Assembly (NCBI RefSeq): GCF_009695585.1
Contig: NZ_VUNR01000014.1
Span: 1 to 64,000 of the forward strand
Reading direction: 5' to 3'
From: Anaerovibrio slackiae
GTDB lineage: Bacteria > Bacillota > Negativicutes > Selenomonadales > Selenomonadaceae
DNA: 64,000 nt
Positions within the stretch are counted from its first letter, which is position 1, and every line of letters begins with the position of its first letter. Shown here one piece after another: positions 1 to 10,301 of this stretch. The notes beneath the pieces are model-generated. The model had not been told where the DNA came from, did not search any database, and worked only from the letters and a program-made list of their open reading frames with translations. The position numbers and the translations under genes are program-made.

Positions 1-48
1 GCAGCCAGGAATATTCTGGCTAAAGCAAAAGAAATAATAGCTGCATAA
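1..48 (+). pseudogene. tnpB: C-terminal end of an IS200/IS605-family TnpB (gene cut by window start)
   Basis: The first 16 codons read in frame to a TAA at 46-48 and give a tail beginning AARNILAK. TnpB/OrfB proteins of IS200/IS605 elements characteristically end just after a D-x-NAA-x-NIL motif, so this matches the tail that follows the last RuvC aspartate. TnpB is an RNA-guided endonuclease carried by these transposons. The call is supported by the right-end hairpin that follows directly. Most of the gene lies outside the window, so whether it is intact cannot be judged. Confidence 0.6.
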
Positions 49-196
49 GCTTCAAAGCATAAAAAAATACCGTAGGAACTACGGAAATTAACGCCCACGG
101 AGAGTGTGTAAGACCTTTTGCTAAGGCCGAAGGCTGTTCTCGTAGAAGTGGGAATCTCCCTCCTCAAACGCTAAGCGTTAGGAGGGAGTAGTTCAA
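49..196 (+). mobile_element. Right end and probable omega-RNA (reRNA) region of an IS200/IS605 element
   Basis: After the TnpB stop comes about 150 nt of non-coding DNA ending in a long hairpin: CTCCCTCCT (156-164) pairs with AGGAGGGAG (180-188), with an inner AACGCT/AGCGTT stem, followed by GTAGTTCAA. A subterminal hairpin with a short TTCA(A/C)-type tail is the usual right end of this family, and the same region is transcribed as the TnpB guide RNA scaffold. Smaller potential stems (CCGTAG/CTACGG at 71-87; AAGGCCGAAGGCT near 123-135) fit an RNA scaffold. The predicted 16-20 nt guide would be the host sequence starting near 197. The exact RNA start is not visible. Confidence 0.55.
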
Positions 197-215
197 GGAA
201 ACATATATCTGATGA

Positions 216-224
216 TGGTATAAT
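216..224 (+). promoter_or_regulatory. Probable extended -10 promoter of dgt
   Basis: TGGTATAAT is a perfect TGn extended -10. No good -35 lies 17 nt upstream, which fits extended -10 promoters. It sits about 20 nt beyond the right end of the IS element, so the insertion has left the dgt promoter core intact. Confidence 0.45.
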
Positions 225-283
225 AATCTTAGTTGATTAGAGGCAATACACATCGTGATGGATACTAGATAAGGCAGGTGTTG

Positions 284-1285
284 ATGATGCTGGTGCGTGA
301 GCGGATTGAAGAACAGGAATATCTTTTGCTATCTCCTTTGGCGGCAAAAAGCAGGGAGGCTGTCAGGGACAGGCAGCAGGACGAGTGCATTTTTCGCAGC
401 AAGTTCCAAAGAGACCGGGACAGGATAATCCATTCCAAGGCATTCCGCCGCCTGAAGCACAAGACCCAGGTATTCATCATCTCCGGTGACCACTATCGGA
501 CCCGCATGACACATAGCCTTGAGGTATCACAGATTGGCAGGACCATAGCTAGGAGCCTCCGGCTGAATGAGGATTTGACAGAGGCCATAGCCATGGGGCA
601 TGATGTGGGGCATACACCCTTCGGGCACTCCGGGGAAGCGGCATTGAACAGGCTGACGGGGCATTTTGCGCACAATGAGCAGAGCCTGCGCGTTTTGCAG
701 GAGCTGGAGAAGGGAGGCAGGGGGCTGAACCTGACACGGGAGGTGCAGGACGGCATCCTGCATCACAGCGGCAGTGTCAGGCCTTTTACCCTGGAGGGGC
801 GCATTGTGCACTGGGCGGACAGGATTGCCTACCTGTGCCATGACTTTGATGACAGCATGCGTGCCAATATCCTGACGGCAGATGATTTGCCGGAGGTGGT
901 GCAGCAGCGTATCGGCACAGTGACCTCCCACATGATTACGGCAATGGTTTCCGATGTGATCTGCAACTCGGAAAAGGCAGGAGACATTGTTTTTTCAGAG
1001 CCGATGGGGGAAGCGATGGCTGTTTTTAGGGAGTTCATGTTTAAAAATATTTATCATTCCGAGCTGCTGGAACAGGAGCGCAGCCAGGGCATATTTGTGC
1101 TGGAGCAGCTATACGATTTTTTCATGAAAAACAGTGACAGGATGCCGGAGGAATTTCGGCAGCGCCGGCAGGAATGCAGCCTGCAGCAGACGGTGGTGGA
1201 TTATGTGGCAGGGCTGACGGACAGCTATGCAGTCCAGCTTTTCAATGATATATTTATGCCGCCGGTAGGGGTAATGGTACGCTGA
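284..1285 (+). CDS. dgt: Deoxyguanosinetriphosphate triphosphohydrolase-like protein (HD domain)
   Basis: Cytosolic HD-superfamily phosphohydrolase that removes tripolyphosphate from dGTP or related dNTPs. The HD metal site is visible: RTRMTHSLEV near residue 73 supplies the first His, and GHDVGHTPFGH near residue 106 is the HD doublet plus following histidines typical of Dgt; a further Asp lies in WADRIAYLCHDFDD. The N-terminal segment FQRDRDRIIHSKAFRRLKHKTQV is the family hallmark. About 333 residues is normal for the short dGTPase-like class. ATG 284 or 287 is preferred over the upstream GTG (278) because AAGGCAGG (271-278) is then well spaced. It is followed about 70 nt later by mfd. Substrate preference cannot be read from sequence. 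Confidence 0.93.
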   Translation: MMLVRERIEEQEYLLLSPLAAKSREAVRDRQQDECIFRSKFQRDRDRIIHSKAFRRLKHKTQVFIISGDHYRTRMTHSLEVSQIGRTIARSLRLNEDLTEAIAMGHDVGHTPFGHSGEAALNRLTGHFAHNEQSLRVLQELEKGGRGLNLTREVQDGILHHSGSVRPFTLEGRIVHWADRIAYLCHDFDDSMRANILTADDLPEVVQQRIGTVTSHMITAMVSDVICNSEKAGDIVFSEPMGEAMAVFREFMFKNIYHSELLEQERSQGIFVLEQLYDFFMKNSDRMPEEFRQRRQECSLQQTVVDYVAGLTDSYAVQLFNDIFMPPVGVMVR

Positions 1286-1355
1286 TGCCGAAGCGGTTAT
1301 TTTTTGCAAGTACGATAGTAGGTACAATAAAACGGAGTTTGGATGGTGATATGTG

Positions 1356-4300
1356 ATGCAGGCGTTGCTGAATGCCATGCTGCAGGATAGTTCAATCAGG
1401 GAAATGGCAGGGCAGTTCAAGAAAAAGCAGGGGCAGGCATTTGTCTACGGGCTGGCAGGTACCCAGAAGCACAGTGCCTTTGCGGCGTGCTATCTGCAAA
1501 ATACGGCGGTGATTATTACCAGCGGCAGCCAGGAGCTGAGCGGCTGGCGGGAGGATTTGCAGAGCCTGCTGCCTGATACAGAGGTGGTGGAGCTGCCGGT
1601 ACTGGATATGGCGGAGTTCAATGCTGCTGCCAAGGGACTGCACAGGCTGGCAAGGCGCATGGAGGTGCTGGGCAGGCTGCTGAAGGGTGACAGGCTGGTG
1701 GTGCTGGCAACAGTGGAGGCCGCCATGCAGAAGGGCATCAGCCCCGATGCCTACCGTGAGCTCAGCCTGGTGCTGGAGCCTGGCATGGCATTTGGCAGGG
1801 AAAAGCTTTTGCAGCAGCTGGTGAAGCTGGGATACGAGCGCAGCGACCAGGTGGAGATGGCAGGAGATTTCAGCGTCAGGGGCGGTATCGTGGATGTATT
1901 CCCCCTGAACAGCCCTCATCCCTGCCGCATCGAGTTTTTTGACGATGAGATAGATTCCATCCGCAGTTTTCATATTGTTACCCAGCTGTCTGTCGAAAAG
2001 CTGGATATAGTGGAAATCCTGCCTTTTGGCGGAGTGGCGGAAAAGCAGAGAAAATCCTGCTTTACGGATTTTTTGCCAGCAGATGGCACTGTCATTATTG
2101 ATGAGCCATTGAAGGCAAGGGAGGAGAGCATCAAGCTTCTCAAGGAAAATCCCGATATCCGCAGCCGCATGTTCAACTGGGAGGAGCTTAGCCAGCAGGT
2201 AGAGGGCAGAAATGTCCTCCTGCTGGCTCTTATGCTGCACAATCTGCATAACGCTGCCCTGGACAGGATTATCAGCGTCAAGGTCAATGGCGTCACATCT
2301 TATCAGAAGCAGATGGATATGGTAGTCTCAGATGCCCAGGACTGGCTGTCGGCAGGGAACGGCATGCTGATTACCCTGGGGGATATGATAAAATCAGCTT
2401 CCCTGAAGGAGCTTTTCGGCAGGCAACGGCTGGCGGCGGTGGAAACCAATCCGGAGGAGCCAGTAAAGCCGGGGCGCATCAACCTGGTGCAGGGGGCGCT
2501 TTTGAACGGCTTTGAGCTGCCTGGTGCAGGGCTGGTGCTGGTGACTGAGAAGGACATTTTCGGCAGGCAGAAAAAAAAGCTCAGCCGGGTAAGCAGCGAG
2601 GAGCGCATCAGCAGCTTCCGGGAAATCAACGTAGGGGACTATGTGGTGCATACCCAGCACGGTATCGGCAAGTACATGGGCGTGGAAACCGTGGAGATAG
2701 AGGGCATACGCCGGGATTACCTCCGCATTCAGTACGGCGGCGATGACAAGCTGTTTGTGCCTACGGACCAGGTGGGCATGCTGCAGAAATACATCGGTTC
2801 CGAGGGGGAAATTCCCCGGCTGCACCGCATGGGCAGCACCGCCTGGGCAAAGGCAAAGGCCAAGGCGAAATCCGCCGTGGAGGATATTGCCCAGGATTTA
2901 ATCAGGCTGTATGCCCAGCGGAAGAAAACCCAGGGCTTTGCCTTCGGGCCGGATACCGTGTGGCAGAATGAGTTTGAGGACGCATTTCCCTTTGAGGAAA
3001 CCCCCGACCAGCTGGCTGCCATCAATGATATCAAGCGGGACATGGAGAGGCAGCAGCCCATGGACAGGCTGCTCTGCGGCGATGTGGGCTTCGGCAAGAC
3101 GGAGGTGGCCATCCGGGCTGCCTTCAAGGCTGTCATGGGGGGCAAGCAGGTGGCGGTGCTGGTGCCTACCACGGTGCTGGCCCAGCAGCATTACCAGACC
3201 TTTGAGGAAAGGTTCAGGAATTTTGGTCCTTCGGTGGATGTAATCAATCGATTCCGCAGTGCCAAGGAACAGAAGGCAATCCTGGAGAAGACCAGGGAAG
3301 GAAGGGTGGATATCCTCATCGGCACCCATGCCCTGCTGAACCAGAAAAAGGTGCAGTTCAAGGATTTGGGGCTTTTGATTGTAGACGAGGAACAGCGTTT
3401 TGGCGTCAAGCAGAAGGAAAAAATCAAGAGCCTTGCTGTCGGCATAGATGTGCTTACCCTCAGTGCCACCCCGATACCCCGTACCCTGCACATGTCCCTG
3501 GCAGGGGCGAGGGATATGAGCATTATCAGTTCGCCGCCTCAGGAACGCTTCCCGGTGCAGACCTACGTTGTGGAAAACAGCAATAGTATCATCAGGAACG
3601 CCATTCACAGGGAGCTGAAGCGGGGCGGACAGGTTTATTTTGTCTACAACAGGGTGGAAACCATTGAGCAGATGAAGCTGAAGCTGGAGGAAATCGTGCC
3701 GGATGCGGTGATTCAGATTGCCCACGGCCAGATGCCGGAGGCACAGCTGGAGCGCGTCATGGTGGAGTTCTACGAGGGTAAGTACGATATCCTGCTGGCT
3801 ACCAGCATCATCGAAAGCGGGCTGGATATTGCCAACGCCAACACGATTATTGTTTATGATGCGGATAGGTTTGGCCTGGCACAGCTCTACCAGATGCGGG
3901 GCCGGGTGGGGCGTTCCAATCACCTTGCCTATGCCTACCTGCTGTATCAGCAGAACAAAGTCCTCAGCGAGGTGGCGGAAAAGCGCTTGCAGGCCATCAA
4001 GGAATTTGCAGAGCTGGGGGCAGGCTTCAAGATTGCCATGCGTGACCTGGAAATCCGGGGTGCCGGTGACCTTTTGGGTGCCCAGCAGCACGGGCACATT
4101 GCCAGCGTGGGCTTTGAGATGTACTGCCGCCTTCTGGATGAGGCAATGCAGCAGATCAAGACCGGCAAGCCGGTGGAGATTATCCCTGAGCCGTTGATAG
4201 AAATCCCTGTGGAGGCATATCTGGATGGTGGCTACATCGGTGATGCCATGCACAAGATTGAGATTTATCAGAAGATTGCCGCTGTCAGGGACAATGACCA

Positions 4301-4625
4301 GCTGGAGGCTGTCTTCGGGGAGCTGACGGACCGCTTCGGGGAGCCGCCGATGCAGGTGCTGAACCTTCTGGATGTGGCGAAGGTGAGAAACTACGCCCGT
4401 CAGATAGGCATTGAGAAGATTGTCCAGACGCCGATGTTTTTGGAGATTTATTTCAGGGATACGCCGAATATCCGCCCTGAGGGTATGCTGGCAGTTTCCC
4501 AGGAGCTGAAATCCGCCTTGAAGGTGCTGAAGGAGCGGAATCTGATGCGGATAGCCCTGAGGGCGCTGGCGCGGAAAAGGGTGCTGGACTTCGTGCTGGA
4601 TATTGTGGAAAAGCTGGCAGCGTAA
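1356..4625 (+). CDS. mfd: Transcription-repair coupling factor Mfd
   Basis: SF2 ATPase that pushes stalled RNA polymerase off damaged DNA and recruits UvrA. Visible domains in order: a UvrB-like N-terminal region (about 1-360); the RNA polymerase-interacting CarD-like domain starting GDYVVHTQHGIGKY (about 425); helicase motif I GDVGFGKTEVA (about 574); motif II DEEQRFGVKQ; motif III LSATPIPRT; motif VI QMRGRVGRS; and a C-terminal TRCF domain with EAYLDGGYIGD. About 1,090 residues is slightly shorter than the usual 1,150-1,180. ATG 1356 is preceded one codon earlier by GTG 1353; neither has a strong Shine-Dalgarno, the best being GGAG at 1334. The downstream mazG order matches the Firmicutes mfd-yabN neighbourhood. 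Confidence 0.97.
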   Translation: MQALLNAMLQDSSIREMAGQFKKKQGQAFVYGLAGTQKHSAFAACYLQNTAVIITSGSQELSGWREDLQSLLPDTEVVELPVLDMAEFNAAAKGLHRLARRMEVLGRLLKGDRLVVLATVEAAMQKGISPDAYRELSLVLEPGMAFGREKLLQQLVKLGYERSDQVEMAGDFSVRGGIVDVFPLNSPHPCRIEFFDDEIDSIRSFHIVTQLSVEKLDIVEILPFGGVAEKQRKSCFTDFLPADGTVIIDEPLKAREESIKLLKENPDIRSRMFNWEELSQQVEGRNVLLLALMLHNLHNAALDRIISVKVNGVTSYQKQMDMVVSDAQDWLSAGNGMLITLGDMIKSASLKELFGRQRLAAVETNPEEPVKPGRINLVQGALLNGFELPGAGLVLVTEKDIFGRQKKKLSRVSSEERISSFREINVGDYVVHTQHGIGKYMGVETVEIEGIRRDYLRIQYGGDDKLFVPTDQVGMLQKYIGSEGEIPRLHRMGSTAWAKAKAKAKSAVEDIAQDLIRLYAQRKKTQGFAFGPDTVWQNEFEDAFPFEETPDQLAAINDIKRDMERQQPMDRLLCGDVGFGKTEVAIRAAFKAVMGGKQVAVLVPTTVLAQQHYQTFEERFRNFGPSVDVINRFRSAKEQKAILEKTREGRVDILIGTHALLNQKKVQFKDLGLLIVDEEQRFGVKQKEKIKSLAVGIDVLTLSATPIPRTLHMSLAGARDMSIISSPPQERFPVQTYVVENSNSIIRNAIHRELKRGGQVYFVYNRVETIEQMKLKLEEIVPDAVIQIAHGQMPEAQLERVMVEFYEGKYDILLATSIIESGLDIANANTIIVYDADRFGLAQLYQMRGRVGRSNHLAYAYLLYQQNKVLSEVAEKRLQAIKEFAELGAGFKIAMRDLEIRGAGDLLGAQQHGHIASVGFEMYCRLLDEAMQQIKTGKPVEIIPEPLIEIPVEAYLDGGYIGDAMHKIEIYQKIAAVRDNDQLEAVFGELTDRFGEPPMQVLNLLDVAKVRNYARQIGIEKIVQTPMFLEIYFRDTPNIRPEGMLAVSQELKSALKVLKERNLMRIALRALARKRVLDFVLDIVEKLAA

Positions 4626-4701
4626 AATGACTATCGCTGGCAGCATAAAATGGCATTTGCCGATGCTAGCGGCGTTACAATGAATATTTCAGGAGGATTT
4701 T

Positions 4702-6180
4702 ATGGGAAGCATAAAGGTTGTAGGGCTGGGGCCCGGTGATTTTGGCTACATTACGATGGAAAGCTGGGAGCTGATGCAGGGAGCAGAAAATCTCTATCTG
4801 CGGACAGCAAAGCACCCTACCGTGCCCATGCTGGCAGAGCGGGGCATCAGCTTTGCCACCTATGACAGCTTCTACGAGGAAGCGGAGGATTTTGCCCATC
4901 TTTATCAGCGGATTGCCGATGACCTTATTGCCAAGGCGCAGTCGGGCATAGATATCGTCTATGCCGTGCCCGGGAGCCCTATGGTGGCGGAAAAGACCGT
5001 GGTGCTGCTGAGGGAAAAGGCGGCAGGGCTTGCCGGCAGGGCAGATGAGGTGAAGCTTGACATCCTGCCGGGCATGAGCTTTGTGGAGGTGCTCTACGGC
5101 AAGCTGGGCATTGACCCTATTGACGGGCTGACGATTATCGATGCGGAGGATTTTGCCAGCCTGCCGGTGGATATGCCTACCGGGCTGGTGGTAACCCAGG
5201 TGTACAACCGGCAGATTGCCTCCGATGCCAAGCTGAGCCTGATGGAGGTGCTGCCGGACGAGTATCCTGTCACCTATATCCATAAACTGGGCATGCCGGA
5301 TGAGAGCATCCGGGAGATTCCCCTCTACGAGCTGGACAGGCAGCCGGATATTGATTACCTCACCAGCCTCTACATCAGGCCTTATCCCAAAAAGCCGGAG
5401 TTTGACATCACGCCACTGCAGGATATTATCAAGACATTGAGGGAGCCGGGGGGCTGCCCTTGGGATATTGCCCAGACTCACGAGAGCATCCGCAGGAACC
5501 TCATCGAGGAAACCTATGAGGTGCTTGAGGCTATCGACCTGGAGGATTATGACCTTTTGTGCGAGGAGCTGGGAGATCTTCTCATGCAGGTGGTCTTCCA
5601 TGCCCGCATGGCGGAGGAAGCAGGGGAGTTCTCCATGCAGGATGTGGTGGAGGGCGTCACGGAAAAGCTGGTGCGCCGCCATCCCCATGTGTTCGGGGAT
5701 GTGCAGGCAGCTGATGCCGGTTCCGCCCTCATCAGCTGGGAGGCTGTGAAGAAAGAGGAGAAGAAGGATCGAAAATCCCTGCTGGACGGGGTGCCGAAGG
5801 ATTTGCCTGCCCTGATGGCAGCCCAGAAGCTGCAGGGCAAGGCGGCAAAGGCCGGTTTTGACTGGGAGGCGCCGGAGCCTGTCTGGGACAAAATCCACGA
5901 GGAGCTGGCGGAGCTGAAGGAAGCCGTGGCAGAAGGGGATGCCGGGCATATTGCCGAGGAGCTGGGTGATGTGCTTTTTACCATCGTCAACCTGGCACGG
6001 TTCCTGAAGGCGGACAGCGAAATGGCACTCCTTGGCTGCAATCAGAAATTCCGCAGCCGGTTTTCCTTCGTGGAGCAGAAGGTCAGGGAGCAGGGCGGCA
6101 GCTGGCAGGATTTCACTTTGGCACAGCTGGACGAATACTGGAATGAGGCCAAGCGGCAGCAGGGAAAACCGATACAGTAA
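4702..6180 (+). CDS. mazG: Tetrapyrrole-methylase-like / MazG nucleotide pyrophosphohydrolase fusion (YabN type)
   Basis: Two-domain protein of 492 residues. Residues 1-220 resemble the SAM-dependent tetrapyrrole methylase fold (VVGLGPGDFGYIT, AVPGSPMVAEK, LPGMSFVEVL). The rest is MazG, which hydrolyses NTPs to NMP and pyrophosphate and clears non-canonical nucleotides. It holds two MazG repeats: GGCPWDIAQTHESIRRNLIEETYEV with EELGDLLMQVVFHA, and later IHEELAELKEA with EELGDVLFTIVNLARF; the EExxE/ExxD metal motifs are intact. Start is well supported by AGGAGG at 4691-4696, five bases before ATG. The same fusion is known as YabN in Bacillus. The substrate of the methylase-like half is not known for the family. 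Confidence 0.93.
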   Translation: MGSIKVVGLGPGDFGYITMESWELMQGAENLYLRTAKHPTVPMLAERGISFATYDSFYEEAEDFAHLYQRIADDLIAKAQSGIDIVYAVPGSPMVAEKTVVLLREKAAGLAGRADEVKLDILPGMSFVEVLYGKLGIDPIDGLTIIDAEDFASLPVDMPTGLVVTQVYNRQIASDAKLSLMEVLPDEYPVTYIHKLGMPDESIREIPLYELDRQPDIDYLTSLYIRPYPKKPEFDITPLQDIIKTLREPGGCPWDIAQTHESIRRNLIEETYEVLEAIDLEDYDLLCEELGDLLMQVVFHARMAEEAGEFSMQDVVEGVTEKLVRRHPHVFGDVQAADAGSALISWEAVKKEEKKDRKSLLDGVPKDLPALMAAQKLQGKAAKAGFDWEAPEPVWDKIHEELAELKEAVAEGDAGHIAEELGDVLFTIVNLARFLKADSEMALLGCNQKFRSRFSFVEQKVREQGGSWQDFTLAQLDEYWNEAKRQQGKPIQ

Positions 6181-6236
6181 ATTTTTGCAAAAATTTCTGG
6201 AAAATATAAAAAAATAGTGCAAAATCCCAGTGTTTA

Positions 6237-6270
6237 TGGTATATTGTAGTCAATCGGCAAGGGGTTGCCG
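6237..6270 (+). promoter_or_regulatory. Probable hup promoter (extended -10) and leader hairpin
   Basis: TGGTATATT at 6237-6245 is an extended -10 without a clear -35. A small dyad CGGCAA/TTGCCG at 6255-6260/6265-6270 would form a hairpin in the 5' leader about 50 nt before the hup start. Confidence 0.4.
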
Positions 6271-6320
6271 GGGATTTTGCAGAGTATTATTATATTTTTA
6301 TACTTTGAGGGGGAAATTGC

Positions 6321-6635
6321 ATGAATAAGGCAGATTTAGTGGCAAAGGTTGCTGAGAAGTCCGGTGTTACCAAGAAGGATGCTGAAAAGGCTGTTGCAGG
6401 TATTTTTGCAGCTGTGCAGGAGGCATTAGTAGCCGGTGACAAGGTTCAGGTGCTGGGCTTTGGTACTTTTGAGGTCAAGGAGCGTGCTGCCCGTACCGGC
6501 CGCAATCCGCAGACCGGCGAGGAGCTGCAGATTGCCGCTTCCAAGAATCCTTCCTTCAAGCCGGGCAAGGCTCTGAAGGAGGCTGTGAATGTAAAGCCTG
6601 CCAAGGGCAAGAAAAAGGCAAAGAGCAAGAAATAA
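6321..6635 (+). CDS. hup: HU family DNA-binding protein
   Basis: Small nucleoid protein that bends DNA as a dimer. The 104 residues start [20 protein letters not shown] and carry the DNA-binding arm signature [22 protein letters not shown] followed by [14 protein letters not shown]. It is about 14 residues longer than the standard 90-residue HU because of a Lys-rich tail ([13 protein letters not shown]), reminiscent of extended HU proteins. GAGGGGG at 6308-6314 provides a strong ribosome site. A perfect terminator follows, so it is monocistronic. Confidence 0.96.
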   Translation: MNKADLVAKVAEKSGVTKKDAEKAVAGIFAAVQEALVAGDKVQVLGFGTFEVKERAARTGRNPQTGEELQIAASKNPSFKPGKALKEAVNVKPAKGKKKAKSKK

Positions 6636-6654
6636 AAATATCATAATAAAATGC

Positions 6655-6692
6655 AAACAGCCCGGTTTCGCGTGAAACCGGGCTGTTTTATT
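6655..6692 (+). terminator. Rho-independent terminator after hup
   Basis: A perfect 15-bp stem (AAACAGCCCGGTTTC, 6655-6669, with its complement 6674-6688) closes a GCGT loop and runs into TTTTATT. The A-run on the 5' side makes it likely bidirectional, so it could also end minus-strand transcription from the 6.7-6.9 kb remnant. Confidence 0.93.
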
Positions 6693-6700
6693 ACTTAGTG

Positions 6701-6889
6701 TTATGGAGTTTGGAGCATGATGAGATATTTCTTACGTTCTGGCATGGCAACTTCAAGAATAGTGAGTGCTTTTTCAGCCGAGCAATGAGTATTTTTCATT
6801 TCAGATTGAAAGCGGCAGATTGGCACGGAAATTTTGTTAAGAAAAAAATAAAAAAATTTTAGAATCAAGCAGGAAAAATCCATGGGCAT
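6701..6889 (-). pseudogene. Possible short gene remnant, unrecognised
   Basis: The 6636-6978 gap holds no clear gene. On the minus strand a 62-codon frame ends with a protein-like stretch (AEKALTILEVAMPERKKYL) whose style recalls the C-termini of PD-(D/E)XK/Rpn-type transposase-associated proteins common in Negativicutes. There is no convincing ribosome site and the N-terminal part is low-complexity, so I read it as a fossil at best. Confidence 0.22.
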
Positions 6890-6978
6890 GGCGAATAATA
6901 ACTTGAAAAGAAGTTGCGGGGGTCTGAGGGGATCTCCGCTGCTTGACAGCGTTATTATTTTGCAGAGGGGGATTTTGA

Positions 6979-8481
<1,503 letters not shown>

Positions 8482-8528
8482 TTCGGGATTGGCCGTTGGA
8501 ATGTATGTGATGCTAGGAGGGTATTATT

Positions 8529-9518
8529 GTGAAGAAGATTATTAATGCAGTTGAGAACGTAGAGGAAGAAATGATTTTGGGCCTGGTAAAATCTGCTCCT
8601 GACAAGCTGCGGAAGCTGGAGTGCGGCAACGTGGTTGTCCGTGCCCGGAAGAAGGAGGGAAAGGTTGCCCTGATCAGCGGCGGCGGCAGCGGCCACGAGC
8701 CAGCTCATGGCGGTTATGTGGGCGAGGGCATGCTGGATGGCGCAGTGGCAGGTGCCGTATTTACTTCTCCTACCCCTGACCAGATTTATGAGGCTATCAA
8801 GGCAGTGGCTACTGACAAGGGCGTTCTCTGCATTGTGAAGAATTATACCGGCGATATCATGAACTTTGAGATGGCTATCGATATGGCCAAGGACGAGGAT
8901 ATCAATGCCGACTATGTGGTTGTGAACGATGATGTTGCCGTAAAGGATTCCCTCTACACCACCGGGCGCCGCGGCGTAGCTGGCACGGTGCTGGTTCACA
9001 AGATTGCCGGTGCTCTGGCGGAGACCGGTGCCAGCCTGGAGGAGGTCAAGGCGGTAGCCGAAAAGGTTATTGCCAACGTGCGCACCATGGGCATGGCTAT
9101 TACGGCATGCACCATGCCGGCTGCCGGCAAGCCTGGCTTTGAGCTGGCAGATGATGAGATGGAAATCGGCATCGGCATCCATGGTGAGCCTGGTACCAGC
9201 CGTGAGACCTTGAAGCCGGCCAATGAGATTGCCGATGAGCTGCTGAGCAGGATTGTGGAAGATATTGACTATACAGGCAAGGAAGTTGCTGTTATAATTA
9301 ATGGTATGGGTGGCACTCCGCTGATGGAGCTGTACATCGTAAATAATTATGTCTCTGACTTCCTGGCAGAAAAGGGTATCAAGATTTATGACACTATGGT
9401 AGGCAACTACATGACTTCCATTGAGATGGCAGGCTTCTCCATTACGCTCCTGCGTCTTGATGATGAGCTGAAGAAGCTGTATGATGCCAAGGCTGATACT
9501 CCTGCCTTGAAGAAATAA
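8529..9518 (+). CDS. dhaK: PTS-dependent dihydroxyacetone kinase, substrate-binding subunit DhaK
   Basis: DhaK binds dihydroxyacetone covalently through a histidine and receives phosphate from ADP-bound DhaL. The 329-residue protein has the family motifs GGGSGHEPAHGGYVGEGMLDGA (residues about 53-75; the second GH part lies in the active site), NYTGDIMNFEMA and IGIGIHGEPG, the last containing the substrate-binding His. The start is GTG 8529 with AGGAGGG at 8515-8521. The gene lies 47 nt after glpK. The stop at 9516-9518 is in the same reading frame as the following dhaL. Confidence 0.96.
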   Translation: MKKIINAVENVEEEMILGLVKSAPDKLRKLECGNVVVRARKKEGKVALISGGGSGHEPAHGGYVGEGMLDGAVAGAVFTSPTPDQIYEAIKAVATDKGVLCIVKNYTGDIMNFEMAIDMAKDEDINADYVVVNDDVAVKDSLYTTGRRGVAGTVLVHKIAGALAETGASLEEVKAVAEKVIANVRTMGMAITACTMPAAGKPGFELADDEMEIGIGIHGEPGTSRETLKPANEIADELLSRIVEDIDYTGKEVAVIINGMGGTPLMELYIVNNYVSDFLAEKGIKIYDTMVGNYMTSIEMAGFSITLLRLDDELKKLYDAKADTPALKK

Positions 9519-9530
9519 TTTCGAGGGGAG

Positions 9531-10163
9531 CTGTTTTCTACGATTACGAATGACAAGATTATTGAGATTTTAAAGGCTATTGCGGCACGGATTGAGGAGC
9601 AGAAGGATTACCTGACGGAGCTGGACAACGAGATTGCCGATGGCGACCATGGCGTGAACATGGCCAAGGGCTTTAATGCCGTTGTGACGAAGCTGGATGC
9701 CATGGCTGGCAAGGATATCGGTTCCCTGCTGAAGACTACCGGCATGACCCTGGTGTCCACCGTGGGCGGTTCTGCGGGCCCTCTGTATGGCACTGCCTTC
9801 ATGAAGGCTGGTGCCGTGCTGAAAGACAAGATGGAAATCGGCAGCCAGGAGCTGGTGCAGGCTCTTGAGGCTGCTATTGGCGGCATCAAGATGCGGGGCA
9901 AGGCTACTACAGGTGAGAAGACCATGCTGGATGCTATCTGCCCTGCCTATGATGCCATGAAGGCTGCTGTTGATGCAGGTGAGGACATGAAGCAGGCTGT
10001 TGCCAGGGCTGTGGAGGCAGCCAGGGCAGGTGTTGAATACACCAAGACCATCAAGGCAACCAAGGGCCGGGCAAGCTATATTGGTGACAGGAGCATCGGG
10101 CATCAGGACCCTGGCGCTACATCTGCATTGTATATGCTTGAGGTGCTGCTGGAGCAGATCTGA
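9531..10163 (+). CDS. dhaL: Dihydroxyacetone kinase ADP-binding subunit DhaL, non-canonical start
   Basis: DhaL carries the tightly bound ADP that is phosphorylated by DhaM and passes phosphate to DhaK. The Mg-binding motif DNEIADGDHGVNMAKGF lies at about residue 30-45 of the full-length protein, and GGSAGPLYGTAF and the C-terminal DPGATSA are also typical. No ATG, GTG or TTG lies in frame between the dhaK stop and the ATG at 9654, which is after the metal motif and cannot be the start. Upstream homologous sequence (TITNDKIIEILKAIAARIEEQ) requires initiation near 9531 (CTG) or 9543 (ATT); GAGGGGAG is at 9523-9530. The frame is continuous with dhaK across its TAA. With CTG 9531 it is 210 residues, the normal DhaL length. 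Confidence 0.85.
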   Translation: MFSTITNDKIIEILKAIAARIEEQKDYLTELDNEIADGDHGVNMAKGFNAVVTKLDAMAGKDIGSLLKTTGMTLVSTVGGSAGPLYGTAFMKAGAVLKDKMEIGSQELVQALEAAIGGIKMRGKATTGEKTMLDAICPAYDAMKAAVDAGEDMKQAVARAVEAARAGVEYTKTIKATKGRASYIGDRSIGHQDPGATSALYMLEVLLEQI

Positions 10164-10193
10164 GCCGTAATTGTTCTAGGGATGTGTGATGAT

Positions 10194-10226
10194 TGAAGTG
10201 GGGAAGTTTTTCTTCCCTGCTTCATT
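10194..10226 (+). other. Hairpin between dhaL and dhaM
   Basis: GAAGTGGGGAAG, a T5 loop and CTTCCCTGCTTC form a stem interrupted by a small bulge. It lacks a strong U-tract (ATTTGTTGT follows), so it may be a leaky terminator or mRNA stabiliser that tunes dhaM relative to dhaKL. The roughly 138-nt gap is large for an operon. Confidence 0.4.
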
Positions 10227-10301
10227 TGTTGTGTGAGATTGCGTATGTGAGAGGGTAGATAAGGAAAGTTGATGCTGTAGTGCAAAAAGGAGATGGTACA
10301 G

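Noticed and set aside
2898-4646. Long minus-strand frame (582 codons) opposite mfd
   Set aside because: Shadow frame of a GC-biased gene: His/Gln/Leu-rich with no domain, while mfd is unmistakable on the plus strand.
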